This document shows, one piece after another, positions 44,901 through 52,100 of a DNA stretch of 64,000 nt. Under the pieces are notes generated by a model, which did no database searches, was not told where the DNA came from, and was given only the letters and a program-made list of their open reading frames with translations. The DNA comes from Sweltsa coloradensis (taxonomy: Eukaryota > Arthropoda > Insecta > Plecoptera > Chloroperlidae), in assembly GCA_024449915.1 (NCBI GenBank), contig JAMZAV010000026.1, positions 372,001 to 436,000 of the forward strand, given 5' to 3'. Made by a program: the position numbers and the translations under genes. Every line of letters starts with the position of its first letter. Within the stretch, counting starts at the first letter, position 1.

Positions 44901-47753
44901 TGTTCCAATCCACATTTGTTTAATTTACATCAGTTGACAAAACTAAAAAAAAACTGAAAAAGGGTTGGTAGGCCTATAAAGATGGCGTCCGGAAGCACTT
45001 ATAGCCACTCTCTAGTGTTTGGTTTTCCTAGGCTATGACCTTTAATTTAGATTGAATTTTTTAAGTTCTTCTGTTCTTATAGCCTATAAAATGTGTTGCT
45101 GGTGTGACGTTTCGAAAAATAGATTGGAAACAGCCATAGGCCTTAAAAATGTAAGCAAATCAACAATTTATCCTGACAAACAATAAACACAACATTTACC
45201 TTGGTATAACGCTTCTTCGTCCTCGTTATGATGTAGTGCACGGTATCTTTCCTCGTTGCAGAGATGTTCTACGTGGCGCTCGGAATCGGACAGTCCGACC
45301 CACAGGCTCTCGTCGTAGCCACCTGGTAGAGGCTCGTACTGCTTCAAATCATAAAGAGTCCCCCGGCCGTCGTACCTGGCAATTAACAAAATGATCAGTT
45401 TTCAAATTTGTGACCTAGGTATGCCTACTTTGTTTATTTCAGTCCATTGATGCATGCCTAGGCTCCTTAGGATATAATGAACTTGGCCCAACTCAAATGC
45501 GCGCACTCAGGTGTTGATGACCTGCTTAACGGTGGGTAATATCATTACCAAATTTTGCATGAATGTAAAAACCTACATATAGCCAATTTTTATATTGATA
45601 TTGGCAGTCGGCACTTGGTTGCAAAAAATAAGCCTTAGGCCTAGGTACGTAATACTTTTCGGTCAGATTTTTTTAAAAATATTTAGAAGGCAGTGGAACT
45701 GTTAACTATAGGCCTAGGCCTACCTGTATGGAAGGGCATAGGGTATACAAAGTTTTCAAAATTTTACAAAAAACAAAACAAAAAAAATCTATTTTCAAAG
45801 GTGTAGTAAAGTGTGCAGAAACACCCATGTCGAGGCTGCCCTACCCTAACACATGACCGAAAAAGATTAAAGATCCATTGCGAGACATGTCCAAAACGTG
45901 AAAAAATGAGAAATCCATTTGGATTTCAGTTCTGGAAATTCCCACCAAACTGTTTATCTTACGATAAAACCAAATTGACTGAAATTCTTTGTGGAATCCA
46001 GGGTGAGTCATGGATGTTTTGTCTCCCGAGCACTAGAGTTGGGAGGGAAGCAACAAATTTCTCCCAATTTTGTTGTAAAAGCTATTATACCGCCACTTAC
46101 GAAAAATGCGGGGCTCTATGTATGTGATGATAATGTAGTACCATAGTAGTAGGCCTAGTAGCAGTATAGTAGTAATTTCCTCCGCTGTTGACTCATTGTC
46201 GGTGGCAGGTAACTCCTTCATCTCCCTCACTTCTCATTCCCTCATTTTCATTTCTATTTCACTTTCAACCCCCTTTTTTCTTCTCCTTCTTTTCTCTTCT
46301 CCTTCTTCCCCTCATCCATTTGCTTCACTGTTCCACTTTCGAGCAAGGCCTCTTCTTACTTACGTCCCCATGACGTTTGATTCTCTCTCAATCAATCACT
46401 CTCCCCTCAGTCTGTATTCACCTTTAGCAGCAGCTTAATTTGTAATATGTGTTGTATGACATGTAAAATAGCAAAAATGCTAATAAAGATATACTACTAC
46501 TAGGCCTACTAGCCTACTACTACTATTAACTACTACTTAGGACGTGTTGTGAAGGTTCTGATTGAAACAGATAGGCCTACTCGGCAATACAAAATATTAC
46601 GCCTTAGAACTAGTTATCAATGATGCTTTAACAACAACAACCTAACATGTTTACAGGTGGCTTATTATCATAGTGCGGTGTGGCAGGATACACTACGTAT
46701 ACCACAGCTCAATTCCGGAATTAAAGAATTCGGTTGGTTCAATTCCGGTTTGAACCTGAAGGATACCCGGACATTCGAAAACGCTTCCTCAATCCTATTT
46801 CGATTCGAATTGAAGTTGTGTTTTGCAGTTTAAATTGATGCTACAAGTTTCTATGATAACACTTGAAAATACTATGTAATTGTATCTCTACCAAATCTAC
46901 GTAAAATAAAGAATGCTTATTAAAGCCCAAGACGCCATTTATTGTAAACATGTAATAAAACCGCCTTTCAAAATGGTTTCACTGAAATCTATTATACTTT
47001 AAGGCAGTTTTTGAATCCGTATTGAACTGATTCAAGCAATTTACTCATGTTCAGTCACTTGGAAAGTGGATGACTTCAATGCGAATCGAGTGTGTTATCA
47101 AGAGACTCAAACCGAATTGAACCGACCAACTTGAGTCAATTCGGTTTGAGTGCTTGATTACGTAGTGATAGCCTATAAGCGTTTAGGTCTAGGCTCTATC
47201 AAGTTCCAAAGGCTAGGCTAGGCCTAGGCCTAGTTCTAAGCTGTGGTCCTTGGACTAGGCCCATGTAGGCCTAGGCCTAGGCCTAGTAATAGCCTTAGCC
47301 CCTAGGTTATACTAGCCCTAGGGCCTAGATAAGATCATACGTAGGGTCTAAACCTCTCTAAATGAGAGTGCTGTGTACCTATTTCAATCCAACAGATTAA
47401 TTTGTTGCCATTTACATTTTCCACATGATTGCATAGATAAACATGGATGTTGATGGACGGGTTTTTGGTCTCTTCCGAGAGGCTCTAGGCTAGGGCAAGG
47501 CCTACACAAAGCCTAGGGCCTAGGCCCTAGGCCTATGCCTAGATCTAGCTGGCCAGGCCTACCTGTCAATTTTTAAAGTGTCATCTCCCATCCACGGAAT
47601 GAGATGTTTTCCTTGGTCAATGTAGAGTGCTTTCTCATCATCCCGAAAAAGTTTGCAGGAATAACCAAACACGAGAAGTTCATCTTCGTCCTCCTTTTTC
47701 CTTAGAATCCCAGCGTCACCCAACTGCCAGTTTTGCTTAGACGATGAAGCCAT
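23807..47753 (-). CDS. SFSWAP: SFSWAP, suppressor-of-white-apricot splicing regulator (11 exons)
   Basis: Eleven exons (listed separately) join to 2637 bases, 878 codons plus stop, with every junction in phase. Human SFSWAP is about 950 residues. Domains in order: the conserved N-terminal region with [18 protein letters not shown] and [15 protein letters not shown] (residues about 25-64); SURP domain 1 (about 188-245, [13 protein letters not shown] to LHPYYRHLQ); a Pro/Val-rich linker; SURP domain 2 (about 438-487, [16 protein letters not shown] to [10 protein letters not shown]); a basic helix-rich block (about 637-680); and a Ser/Arg/Lys-rich tail. The family regulates alternative splicing in the nucleus, and the fly gene controls removal of its own first introns. 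The start at 47753 follows an upstream in-frame ATG at 47768. An RNF220-like gene and transposons lie in intron 2. Confidence 0.95.
23999..24650. mobile_element. Inverted-repeat element in SFSWAP intron 10
   Basis: CCTGATTTAGACGGTTCAAT at 23999 is matched by ATTGAACCGTCTAAATCAGG ending near 24650. A second pair (AATCCAAGGGTTTGAT and its relative) lies inside. Its left edge is only about 41 bases from the exon 11 acceptor. No transposase frame was seen. Confidence 0.75.
24739..24879 (-). CDS. SFSWAP: SFSWAP exon 10
   Basis: It encodes a Lys/Arg/Glu-rich segment ([20 protein letters not shown], then KKAKKQVRS). The acceptor is CTTGTTGCAG|A; the donor is TCAAA|GTAAGT, phase 2. Too short and too interrupted by splice sites to stand out as a plain open frame, but it fits both neighbours in phase. 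Confidence 0.88.
25040..25380. repeat. Dispersed repeat, copy 1 (partner near 58300-58560)
   Basis: GGATGTCGCACGGGATCTAGGGTTG through TTATGAGCAATCTGCGAGTG aligns, with differences, to the stretch near 58310-58545. It lies in SFSWAP intron 9. Confidence 0.6.
25626..26204. mobile_element. Inverted-repeat element with TACCGTATTGGACCGAATAT termini
   Basis: TACCGTATTGGACCGAATAT at 25626 is mirrored by ATATTCGGTCCGATACGGTA ending at 26204. The GC-rich interior at 25920-26110 includes an open frame without recognisable similarity. Located in SFSWAP intron 9, between exons 9 and 10; about 580 bp, non-autonomous. Confidence 0.8.
26361..26616 (-). CDS. SFSWAP: SFSWAP exon 9
   Basis: It encodes a Ser-rich acidic part ([20 protein letters not shown]) and then a Lys-rich run ([18 protein letters not shown]). 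The acceptor is ACATTTCCAG|C; the donor is CATAAAAG|GTTAGA, phase 2. Confidence 0.85.
27016..27195 (-). CDS. SFSWAP: SFSWAP exon 8 (conserved basic helix)
   Basis: It encodes [20 protein letters not shown] and [16 protein letters not shown], matching the vertebrate DRLAAAAREKL...AERKRKAALFLQTL block. The acceptor is TGTGTTCTAG|A; the donor is CAAGAG|GTTTGT, phase 1. Confidence 0.93.
27449..27521 (-). repeat. tRNA-like SINE head, left arm
   Basis: On the minus strand it reads GTCCTGATGGTTTAGTGG ... GGTTCGATTCCCGG, with A-box and B-box promoters and a foldable cloverleaf. The anticodon-loop triplet would be GGA. Being half of a palindrome and followed by unrelated sequence instead of a tRNA end, it is more likely SINE-derived than a working tRNA gene. 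Confidence 0.6.
27755..27826 (+). repeat. tRNA-like SINE head, right arm
   Basis: A 72-base cloverleaf candidate: acceptor GTCCTGA pairs with TTGGGGC by Watson-Crick and wobble pairs; D-arm GGTCTAGTGGTTAAGAC; anticodon loop CTGGAAT (GGA, Ser-like); T-arm with GGTTCGATTCC. It ends exactly where the hAT MITE inserted. SINE origin is favoured, but a tRNA gene is not excluded. Confidence 0.55.
27827..28399. mobile_element. hAT-type MITE with 17-bp TIR and 8-bp TSD
   Basis: Perfect terminal repeats TAGGGATGACTTCGGGT / ACCCGAAGTCATCCCTA are flanked on both sides by GTTGGGGC (27819-27826 and 28400-28407), the 8-bp duplication usual for hAT elements. The interior contains further GGTTCCGG-like inverted pieces and no transposase. 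Confidence 0.9.
28536..28952. mobile_element. MITE with long GTGTCACAC...GTCCCGCGAAAGC arms
   Basis: Arms of about 50 bp: GGGTGTCACACTGTCCGTTT then GCGGTCCCGCGAAAGCGGAT on the left, with the reverse complement ending near 28952. The motif GTGTCACAC and GTCCGTT modules repeat inside. Located in SFSWAP intron 7. Confidence 0.85.
28953..29640. other. Rest of SFSWAP intron 7
   Basis: AT-rich intron sequence without recognised features, up to the end of the reading frame that begins in exon 7. Confidence 0.5.
29689..29943 (-). CDS. SFSWAP: SFSWAP exon 7, probable GC donor
   Basis: It encodes [16 protein letters not shown] and an acidic run ([18 protein letters not shown]), matching the APISFAIKAKEND...DDDSEDDEE region. 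The acceptor is GGTTTCAG|T. No good GT donor keeps the frame, while CCGCAG|GCAAGG is a fitting GC donor in phase 1 that joins exon 8 in frame. Without splicing, the frame runs on to a stop at 29633. Confidence 0.8.
30405..31188 (-). CDS. SFSWAP: SFSWAP exon 6 (linker and SURP domain 2)
   Basis: The largest exon, 784 bases. It starts with a segment matching [13 protein letters not shown], then a Pro/Val/Thr-rich linker, and then the SURP core with [20 protein letters not shown] and [19 protein letters not shown]. An acidic Ser/Glu end follows. The acceptor is GTTTTTGCAG|GCG; the donor is AAACCAC|GTAAGA, phase 1. Confidence 0.95.
31201..33190. other. SFSWAP intron 5
   Basis: Mostly AT-rich. 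No exon, RNA or terminal repeat could be supported here. Confidence 0.5.
33200..33285 (-). CDS. SFSWAP: SFSWAP exon 5
   Basis: It encodes [20 protein letters not shown] and then PSSSKLEL, matching the vertebrate [24 protein letters not shown] segment. The acceptor is GCTTCTAG|G; the donor is GAACTG|GTAGGT, phase 0. Confidence 0.93.
33391..33613 (-). CDS. SFSWAP: SFSWAP exon 4 (SURP domain 1)
   Basis: It encodes the SURP domain: [39 protein letters not shown] and a lysine-rich end. The acceptor is TATTTCCAG|CCC; the donor is CTAGCTG|GTGAGG, phase 1. Confidence 0.95.
34267..34460 (-). CDS. SFSWAP: SFSWAP exon 3
   Basis: It encodes [20 protein letters not shown], an acidic stretch and [15 protein letters not shown], matching vertebrate EEEYKRLSEAL...EEPFVAPLGLSVP. 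The acceptor AACGTTACAG|A sits only 20 bases from the end of a hAT element; the donor is GTGCTG|GTGAGT, phase 0. Confidence 0.92.
34481..35986 (-). mobile_element. hAT element with TIRs and perfect 8-bp TSD in SFSWAP intron 2
   Basis: The ends are CAGGGCCGGTTCTAG and CTAAAACCGGCCCTG, and GCGTAAGCG is shared just inside. The flanking duplication CAAACAAC is perfect at 34473-34480 and 35987-35994. The element is 1506 bp and contains part of a transposase on the minus strand. Confidence 0.93.
34857..35960 (-). pseudogene. Truncated hAT transposase (ZMYM1-like type)
   Basis: The C-terminal dimerisation region is clear: [20 protein letters not shown] and then [14 protein letters not shown]. Upstream, a frame at 35362-36012 carries the middle region ([31 protein letters not shown]). 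At least two one-base frameshifts, one at a T run near 35400 and one near 35275, break the frame. The N-terminal half, with its zinc finger and first catalytic part, is missing. It is therefore inactive. Confidence 0.8.
36377..36832. mobile_element. Short hAT-like MITE (TAGGGTGACCA ends)
   Basis: TAGGGTGACCA at 36377 is mirrored by TGGTCACCCTA ending at 36832. The flanks GCCAAAAG and GGCAAGAG agree at 6 of 8 bases, an aged 8-bp duplication. The interior is non-coding. Confidence 0.75.
37268..37860 (+). pseudogene. Non-LTR retrotransposon RNase H domain remnant
   Basis: Frames give [20 protein letters not shown], then [13 protein letters not shown], then after a frameshift [16 protein letters not shown], the RNase H active-site pattern of non-LTR elements. 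Downstream [20 protein letters not shown] and a CxxCGKEEQ segment match the usual C-terminal zinc-knuckle region. It is broken by stops. Located in SFSWAP intron 2. Confidence 0.75.
38680..38780 (+). repeat. Retroelement 3'-end repeat (partner at 52560-52665)
   Basis: GGTTGGCTTGGTCGCTTTGA, then CCCCCACTGAAAATCAGTTATATAAC and AAATACAATTTATTTATTT; the same sequence occurs in reverse complement near 52560-52665. The T/A-rich tail suggests a retrotransposed 3' end. Confidence 0.65.
38998..39465 (+). repeat. Dispersed repeat family A, full-size copy
   Basis: It starts CTAGGAAGCTTCGCAAACGC with CGTTGTTGGATGAGCG and ends CGCTCGCTACGCTCATCCAA. Inside are direct modules of GTAAAATTGCGATTTTCATG and ATCGGAGTATTGGTTTAGCC. 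The partner at 58903-59745 is similar throughout. No protein is encoded. Confidence 0.75.
39466..42870. other. Middle of SFSWAP intron 2, no feature supported
   Basis: AT-rich sequence rich in AGGCCTA motifs. No coding exon, RNA or clear element end was found. It includes whatever 3' untranslated region the RNF220-like gene has. Confidence 0.45.
42874..43967 (-). CDS. RNF220: RNF220-like RING E3 ubiquitin ligase, large 3' exon
   Basis: Open frame to TGA at 42874. Counting from an in-frame ATG at 43998 it has 374 codons. It shows a C2H2-like finger ([19 protein letters not shown], about 33-51), the conserved [20 protein letters not shown], a UBZ-like C2HC finger ([11 protein letters not shown]...HVDNC), the [20 protein letters not shown] block, an acidic region, a helix, and a C-terminal C3HC4 RING (C322, C325, C338, H340, C343, C346, C357, C360) ending [21 protein letters not shown]220 is a nuclear E3 ligase acting in Wnt and Hedgehog signalling. 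The human protein is 566 residues, so about 230 N-terminal residues are absent. An acceptor (TCTCCATAG|AG) at 43967 suggests upstream exons that I could not find. It lies inside SFSWAP intron 2 on the same strand. Confidence 0.88.
43968..45199. other. Between RNF220 exon and SFSWAP exon 2
   Basis: No further RNF220 exon could be recognised here on the minus strand. A short open frame at 44175-44426 on the plus strand looks like chance. Confidence 0.45.
45200..45375 (-). CDS. SFSWAP: SFSWAP exon 2
   Basis: It encodes [17 protein letters not shown] and [20 protein letters not shown], matching vertebrate YDGRGHLHDLSEYD...LCDEERYLALH. The acceptor is AATTGCCAG|G; the donor is TACCAAG|GTAAAT, phase 1. 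That phase fits both SFSWAP exon 3 and the RNF220-like exon. Confidence 0.95.
45376..47562. other. SFSWAP intron 1
   Basis: It holds a probable retroelement 3' end (about 46190-46510: pyrimidine-rich, then AATAAAGATA and a (TAC)n tail) and dense AGGCCTA clusters at about 47210-47345 and 47490-47550. A plus-strand frame at 45813-46127 has a CxxC...HxxC-like pattern but is not supported as a gene. Confidence 0.5.
47563..47753 (-). CDS. SFSWAP: SFSWAP exon 1
   Basis: It encodes the start [13 protein letters not shown] and the family signature [18 protein letters not shown] and [14 protein letters not shown]. The donor is GACAG|GTAGGC, phase 2. An in-frame ATG five codons upstream (47768) is possible; the ATG at 47753 (CATGGCT) has a better +4 G. 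Confidence 0.93.
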
Positions 47754-48515
47754 GTCATCAAAAAACAAACATAAACGTATTGTATGATTTTTATGTATCT
47801 TAACAGATTTTAAATTTAACTATGAGTAAAAGAAATTTTTCGATTATCGTAAACGCCATTAAAATTGCTCTTGTTGTTTGTGATGACTGCTGCCTGCTGC
47901 TGTTGTAGTAGTTGTTGTAACAACCTCATGTCACTCACTGCCCACTGACCACTGCCACTGCATTAGTCACCGCCACCTTGCATTATGACAACCGGCAAAA
48001 TTAAGTCATACCAGCAAAATATATTTCACATATTATTATGTGAAATGTATTGAAAGTTTTATCACACATGCAAAATCACGTTTTAAAATTTATTATTATT
48101 GATTTAGTTGCAAATTTTTAACGTCAAAATCGGTTGTGTGATAATTTCTTTATCATGATTTACAGCTTTGTTTTTACTTCTTGAAAAGCCTCGAACCCCA
48201 AATGCATAGTTTTCTCGTTAAAGTTAATAAATATAAAACGTTTTGATGATTAACAACAAGAAATAACATACATACATCTGCTTTAAAGTAGTTTAAAATT
48301 CATATCTTTATTACAATCTAGGTATTTGAAGTAGAAAAATGTATGCGAACGTGAAAACTTTTTACCGCCAATTTACCCGGCAGGACAAGCGGAAGCAGTA
48401 CAAGCGTTGCGTACGCCATTCTGTTTCTGTTTGCCGGCGTCATAGCAGTTGATAGCGTAGAGCAGCTCCGAAGTTTTTGTGTATTTAAAGTTCTGTTTTA
48501 AACGTGAAATTGAAA
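47754..48515. promoter_or_regulatory. Divergent promoter region of SFSWAP and SELENOH
   Basis: The two start codons are 763 bp apart and point away from each other, so both promoters and 5' leaders must lie here or overlap. No certain TATA box or initiator was identified. A CAA/CTGCTGTTGTAG-rich tract lies at about 47890-47920. Confidence 0.6.
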
Positions 48516-49162
48516 ATGCCTGCTGTAAAAGGACGTCGAGGTGTGCAGAAGAAAGAAGATGCTGTTGAAGACGCCATCGTCCCAGAGAATGACGATGATA
48601 TTAGCGTGGAAGACGCTCCAACATCGACCAAGCCGAAGGGGGGCCGCCCAGGCATGAAGAAAGGTAAGGCCGCAGACTCCAAATCTGAAATCGAAGAAGA
48701 TGATTCCGAAAATAATGATAAGGGAGAGGAAGATGTTGCTGAAAAGAGTGGACCCAAGGCACGAGGCAAAGGTGCTGCCAAGAAGCCGTCTGCTAAGGAT
48801 GATTCCGAAGAACCTATGCCAAACAAAAAGGCACCCAAGAGAGGGAATGCCGTTTCTGGAGACGAGGCGGTGAAACCAAAGAAAGCTGGCAAGAAAGAAG
48901 AAACTCTACCAACGAGACGAGGTGGTGATCGCGCTGCGAAGAAGCCCATATCATATGAAGATGAAGAAAAAGTATCTGCCGCCAAAAAGGGTCGCGCTAC
49001 AAAAGCGAAGAATGGCGTCACCAAAGTAGCGGCCAAGGATAAACGTGGGCGTGGGGGAAAGAAGGTTGCAGCAGCAGCAGCAGAAGAAGACGTGGAGTCC
49101 GACGAGATGGAGACGGCCGAGGATTCCGAGACGGCCGCGACTACGGTGTCCGTCGAGCATTG
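48516..49162 (+). CDS. SELENOH: SELENOH exon 1 (basic, AT-hook-like N-terminus)
   Basis: It starts MPAVKGRRGVQKKEDAVED. KGGRPGMKKGK near residue 46-56 and KRGRGGKK near 179-186 are AT-hook-like (GRP or RGR cores with flanking basic residues). The rest alternates Lys/Ala and Asp/Glu/Ser clusters. It ends in SVEH with the donor CATTG|GTACGT, phase 2. An in-frame GTG at 48504 is not needed. Confidence 0.88.
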
Positions 49163-52100
49163 GTACGTTCTACTTCTTGTTACTACTTTTCTGGTTAGTC
49201 CGGCCTAGGGTCTAGGGCTAGGCCCTACTCCCCTTTCCCGGTTACCTTGTTGTTTGCAATTTGCATACTAGGCCTAGGCTTAACCCACTCAGCCAGGCTT
49301 GGACCTAGGCTTAGGCCCTAGCCTTAGCTTTTGGGGGGGGGGGGGGGGGGGGATTGAATATGGAGGCCAAGGGCCCTAGGCCCTCTTTTTGATTAGGCTT
49401 GGCTATGTATAATCTTACATACTGGACTGCAAACGTTTTGATTACTGTGATTGGTCATTTTCATCACGTGATAATCAAACGTAAGAATTGTGTTATTGTT
49501 ACGTTGAGTATTCTGATTGGTCCCCCGTCGCATGATGGGCCTAGCTGACCGTAAAAATAGCAAACTCCTTGTTCTTATGTCCAACCATTGATTAAAGAAA
49601 GCTGGTTCAACACTTGTGTAAACCTTGGAACGTATCAATTTAAAATATAACGCAGTGGATATTCGCACGGTCAGCCGTACAACTAGTGCAAATTATTCAA
49701 ACGGTCAGCCGTACGATACCACCTAACTAGGCCAATAGCGTGGATGTACCGGAATTCGGCCATGCGCGTGAATTCGGCCACTTCCACTAATTTATCATCA
49801 TATAAATGTTGACGGACACATTTCCCTAGATTTAACTCATGTATGTCGTAGTTTGTTGTATTTTCTTTCAGAAAAGCCTTCGTTTTCGATATTTGGTTAA
49901 GAAACAGTCGAGATATAAATGTTGAAGAGTCGATTTGTGCGCGAATCGAGATTTTCGGCCACTTCTTATGGGAGCGGAGCTAAGACAGCCGCGCTGCGTG
50001 CCGTGCGTGGGTCTAAGGAATTTGTCTTTTAAATTAATCTGTATTTGAGTCAGCGTGAAAAGAAACCATTCATCTGAAAGATGAAACCTTGATGCATACG
50101 CGTAATAATATATGTGAACAAACAGTTTTATAGAACAATTACTATAACCATTGAAATGCGAGATTGCGATGTGGACGGATTGAGCGGACGGACGGCGTGA
50201 TGCAATGGAAGCGCACTCATTTCCTCTCCAAAGACTTCAACCAAAGATATTCCCCACCATTTGACTCATGTATTCGATAGTTTGGATATTTTTCTTTACG
50301 AAGCTCTTTGGTTTTCGACTTTCGATCAAAGGACAGTCGAGTTATTCAAGATCGTAGACTCGAATGCGTGTGTGGTCGAAAAATTTCCGACCGGAGATCT
50401 AAAATGGCGGCGTTGTGAGCGTCGTACGTAGAGCTGACGAACTTTTCATTTAAATAAAACCCTTTTAAAGTTAGAGGAAAACGGATTTATTTATCTTACA
50501 GCTAAAACTCCGATTCATACGTGGAATAGTGGATGTATTAAAAATATTCCCTGATATAATTACTGTAAGCCACGAAATTACGATGACGCAATGCACTAGA
50601 TAGGGCCTAGGGTGGCCGAATTGACATTCTAACCTGTTTATAGGAACTTTTCGTCTATTTCAACCGCTCAAAACATATTTAAATAACGAATTTCAATGAT
50701 TATATTCACTTCACACGTGTTTTAATATAGTTAACGGTTAGGGACAACTGGTCTAATAACAGACCATTAGGCCTACTGTAGTTGAGGGTGCAGACGGATT
50801 CAGGGGCAGACAGTGGACGAATTACAAGCAGAGGGTGGGCAGATTGGGACACATTACATATTGGTCAAAGATATTCAAGATATTACAGTTATTATGTACA
50901 TATGTCAAGTGATATAGTTTGAAACTTATAAAGGACACTCGGACCTATAAATAGAGGGGCTTGGGTATGATCTAGGGACATTAGGAGAGATACTATCTTG
51001 ATTTTAGTAGGAACTAGGCCCTTAAGTGGCCGAATTCCGGTACATCCACCCTAGCTTCAAATATCTCAGTGCATTGTGGCAGAGTGGTAGTGCGTTCGAA
51101 TTCTATGGGAAAGGTCGGCGGTTCAAATTTTTGTTTGGTTGTTTTTTTTAACCATTCTATTTGGGTCCATGTTTTTTCTGCAAATGATTTCACTACATTC
51201 AGCCCCGTCGCAAACACAATTCTAGATGATAAAAGCGTTTAAAAAGTGCTAGGCCTAGGCCTATTGTAAGGAAAAGCCGGTATAAGGTAATTTGACGGAA
51301 ATGTTATTTTTGTATTAAATTTATGATTTTCCTTTTTCTAACTGAATATTATTATGTATTTACTTGGTTTTTGGCCGCGGAAAGTAGTTTCTGGACTTAT
51401 TTAATCACTTTTAGTTTGCTTAAATCGGTTGTTTTGGTACTAGTTCAGTTGGTGTGGTCTAACTTTTCAACACTGTTTTTCCAAAGAAAACAATAAAAAA
51501 CAACTTCAAATGAGAAATAAATGAAGAACTCATTATTAACGATTTATTTTTACTAATCACTCCGAAAATATACCAATTATATAGAATAATGAACACAGAT
51601 TGAACACAAACACTCGCTCATGTCACTGTCATTTGGTCGCCATGTTTGTATTTACGTCTTGATTTTACTTACTAGGCCTACCAACCTTTTTCACTAATAT
51701 ACTCCACCTACAAAGCCTTTAACGTTGCTATTTTAAATATAAATGACTTTCACCACAAAAGAACTTTCGTTTAAAATAGCGACGTTAAAGGTTTTGAAGT
51801 TTTTTTGTTACTAGGCTATAACAAAAAAAAGTGATGATTCTATTTTGGATTTTTTTATTATGTTCTTGTAAGGTTATTTGCAGTGAGCACAACATTCTCA
51901 GCAGGTAGGCCTAGACCTATAGGCCGCGTCACTCGCTCCTCGCTACGTATTGTCATGTTTTTTTTTGGAAATTGTCGGTAAAAGTGGGTTTTCCGCATGT
52001 TTATTTTTAATTTACTAGAGATTTTGCATGGTTTTGAACAACAACAAAAAAAATTGGGGCAAAATTAGCCATTCCGTCATACTACCCTTGTTCCGGAAAA

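Noticed and set aside
45813..46127. Frame with CRGC...HCETC resembling a zinc finger
   Set aside because: Spacing fits no family I know, there are no clear splice partners, and it lies in an intron.
48485..49036. 183-codon minus-strand frame opposite SELENOH exon 1
   Set aside because: Antisense shadow of a GC-rich, stop-poor coding exon.
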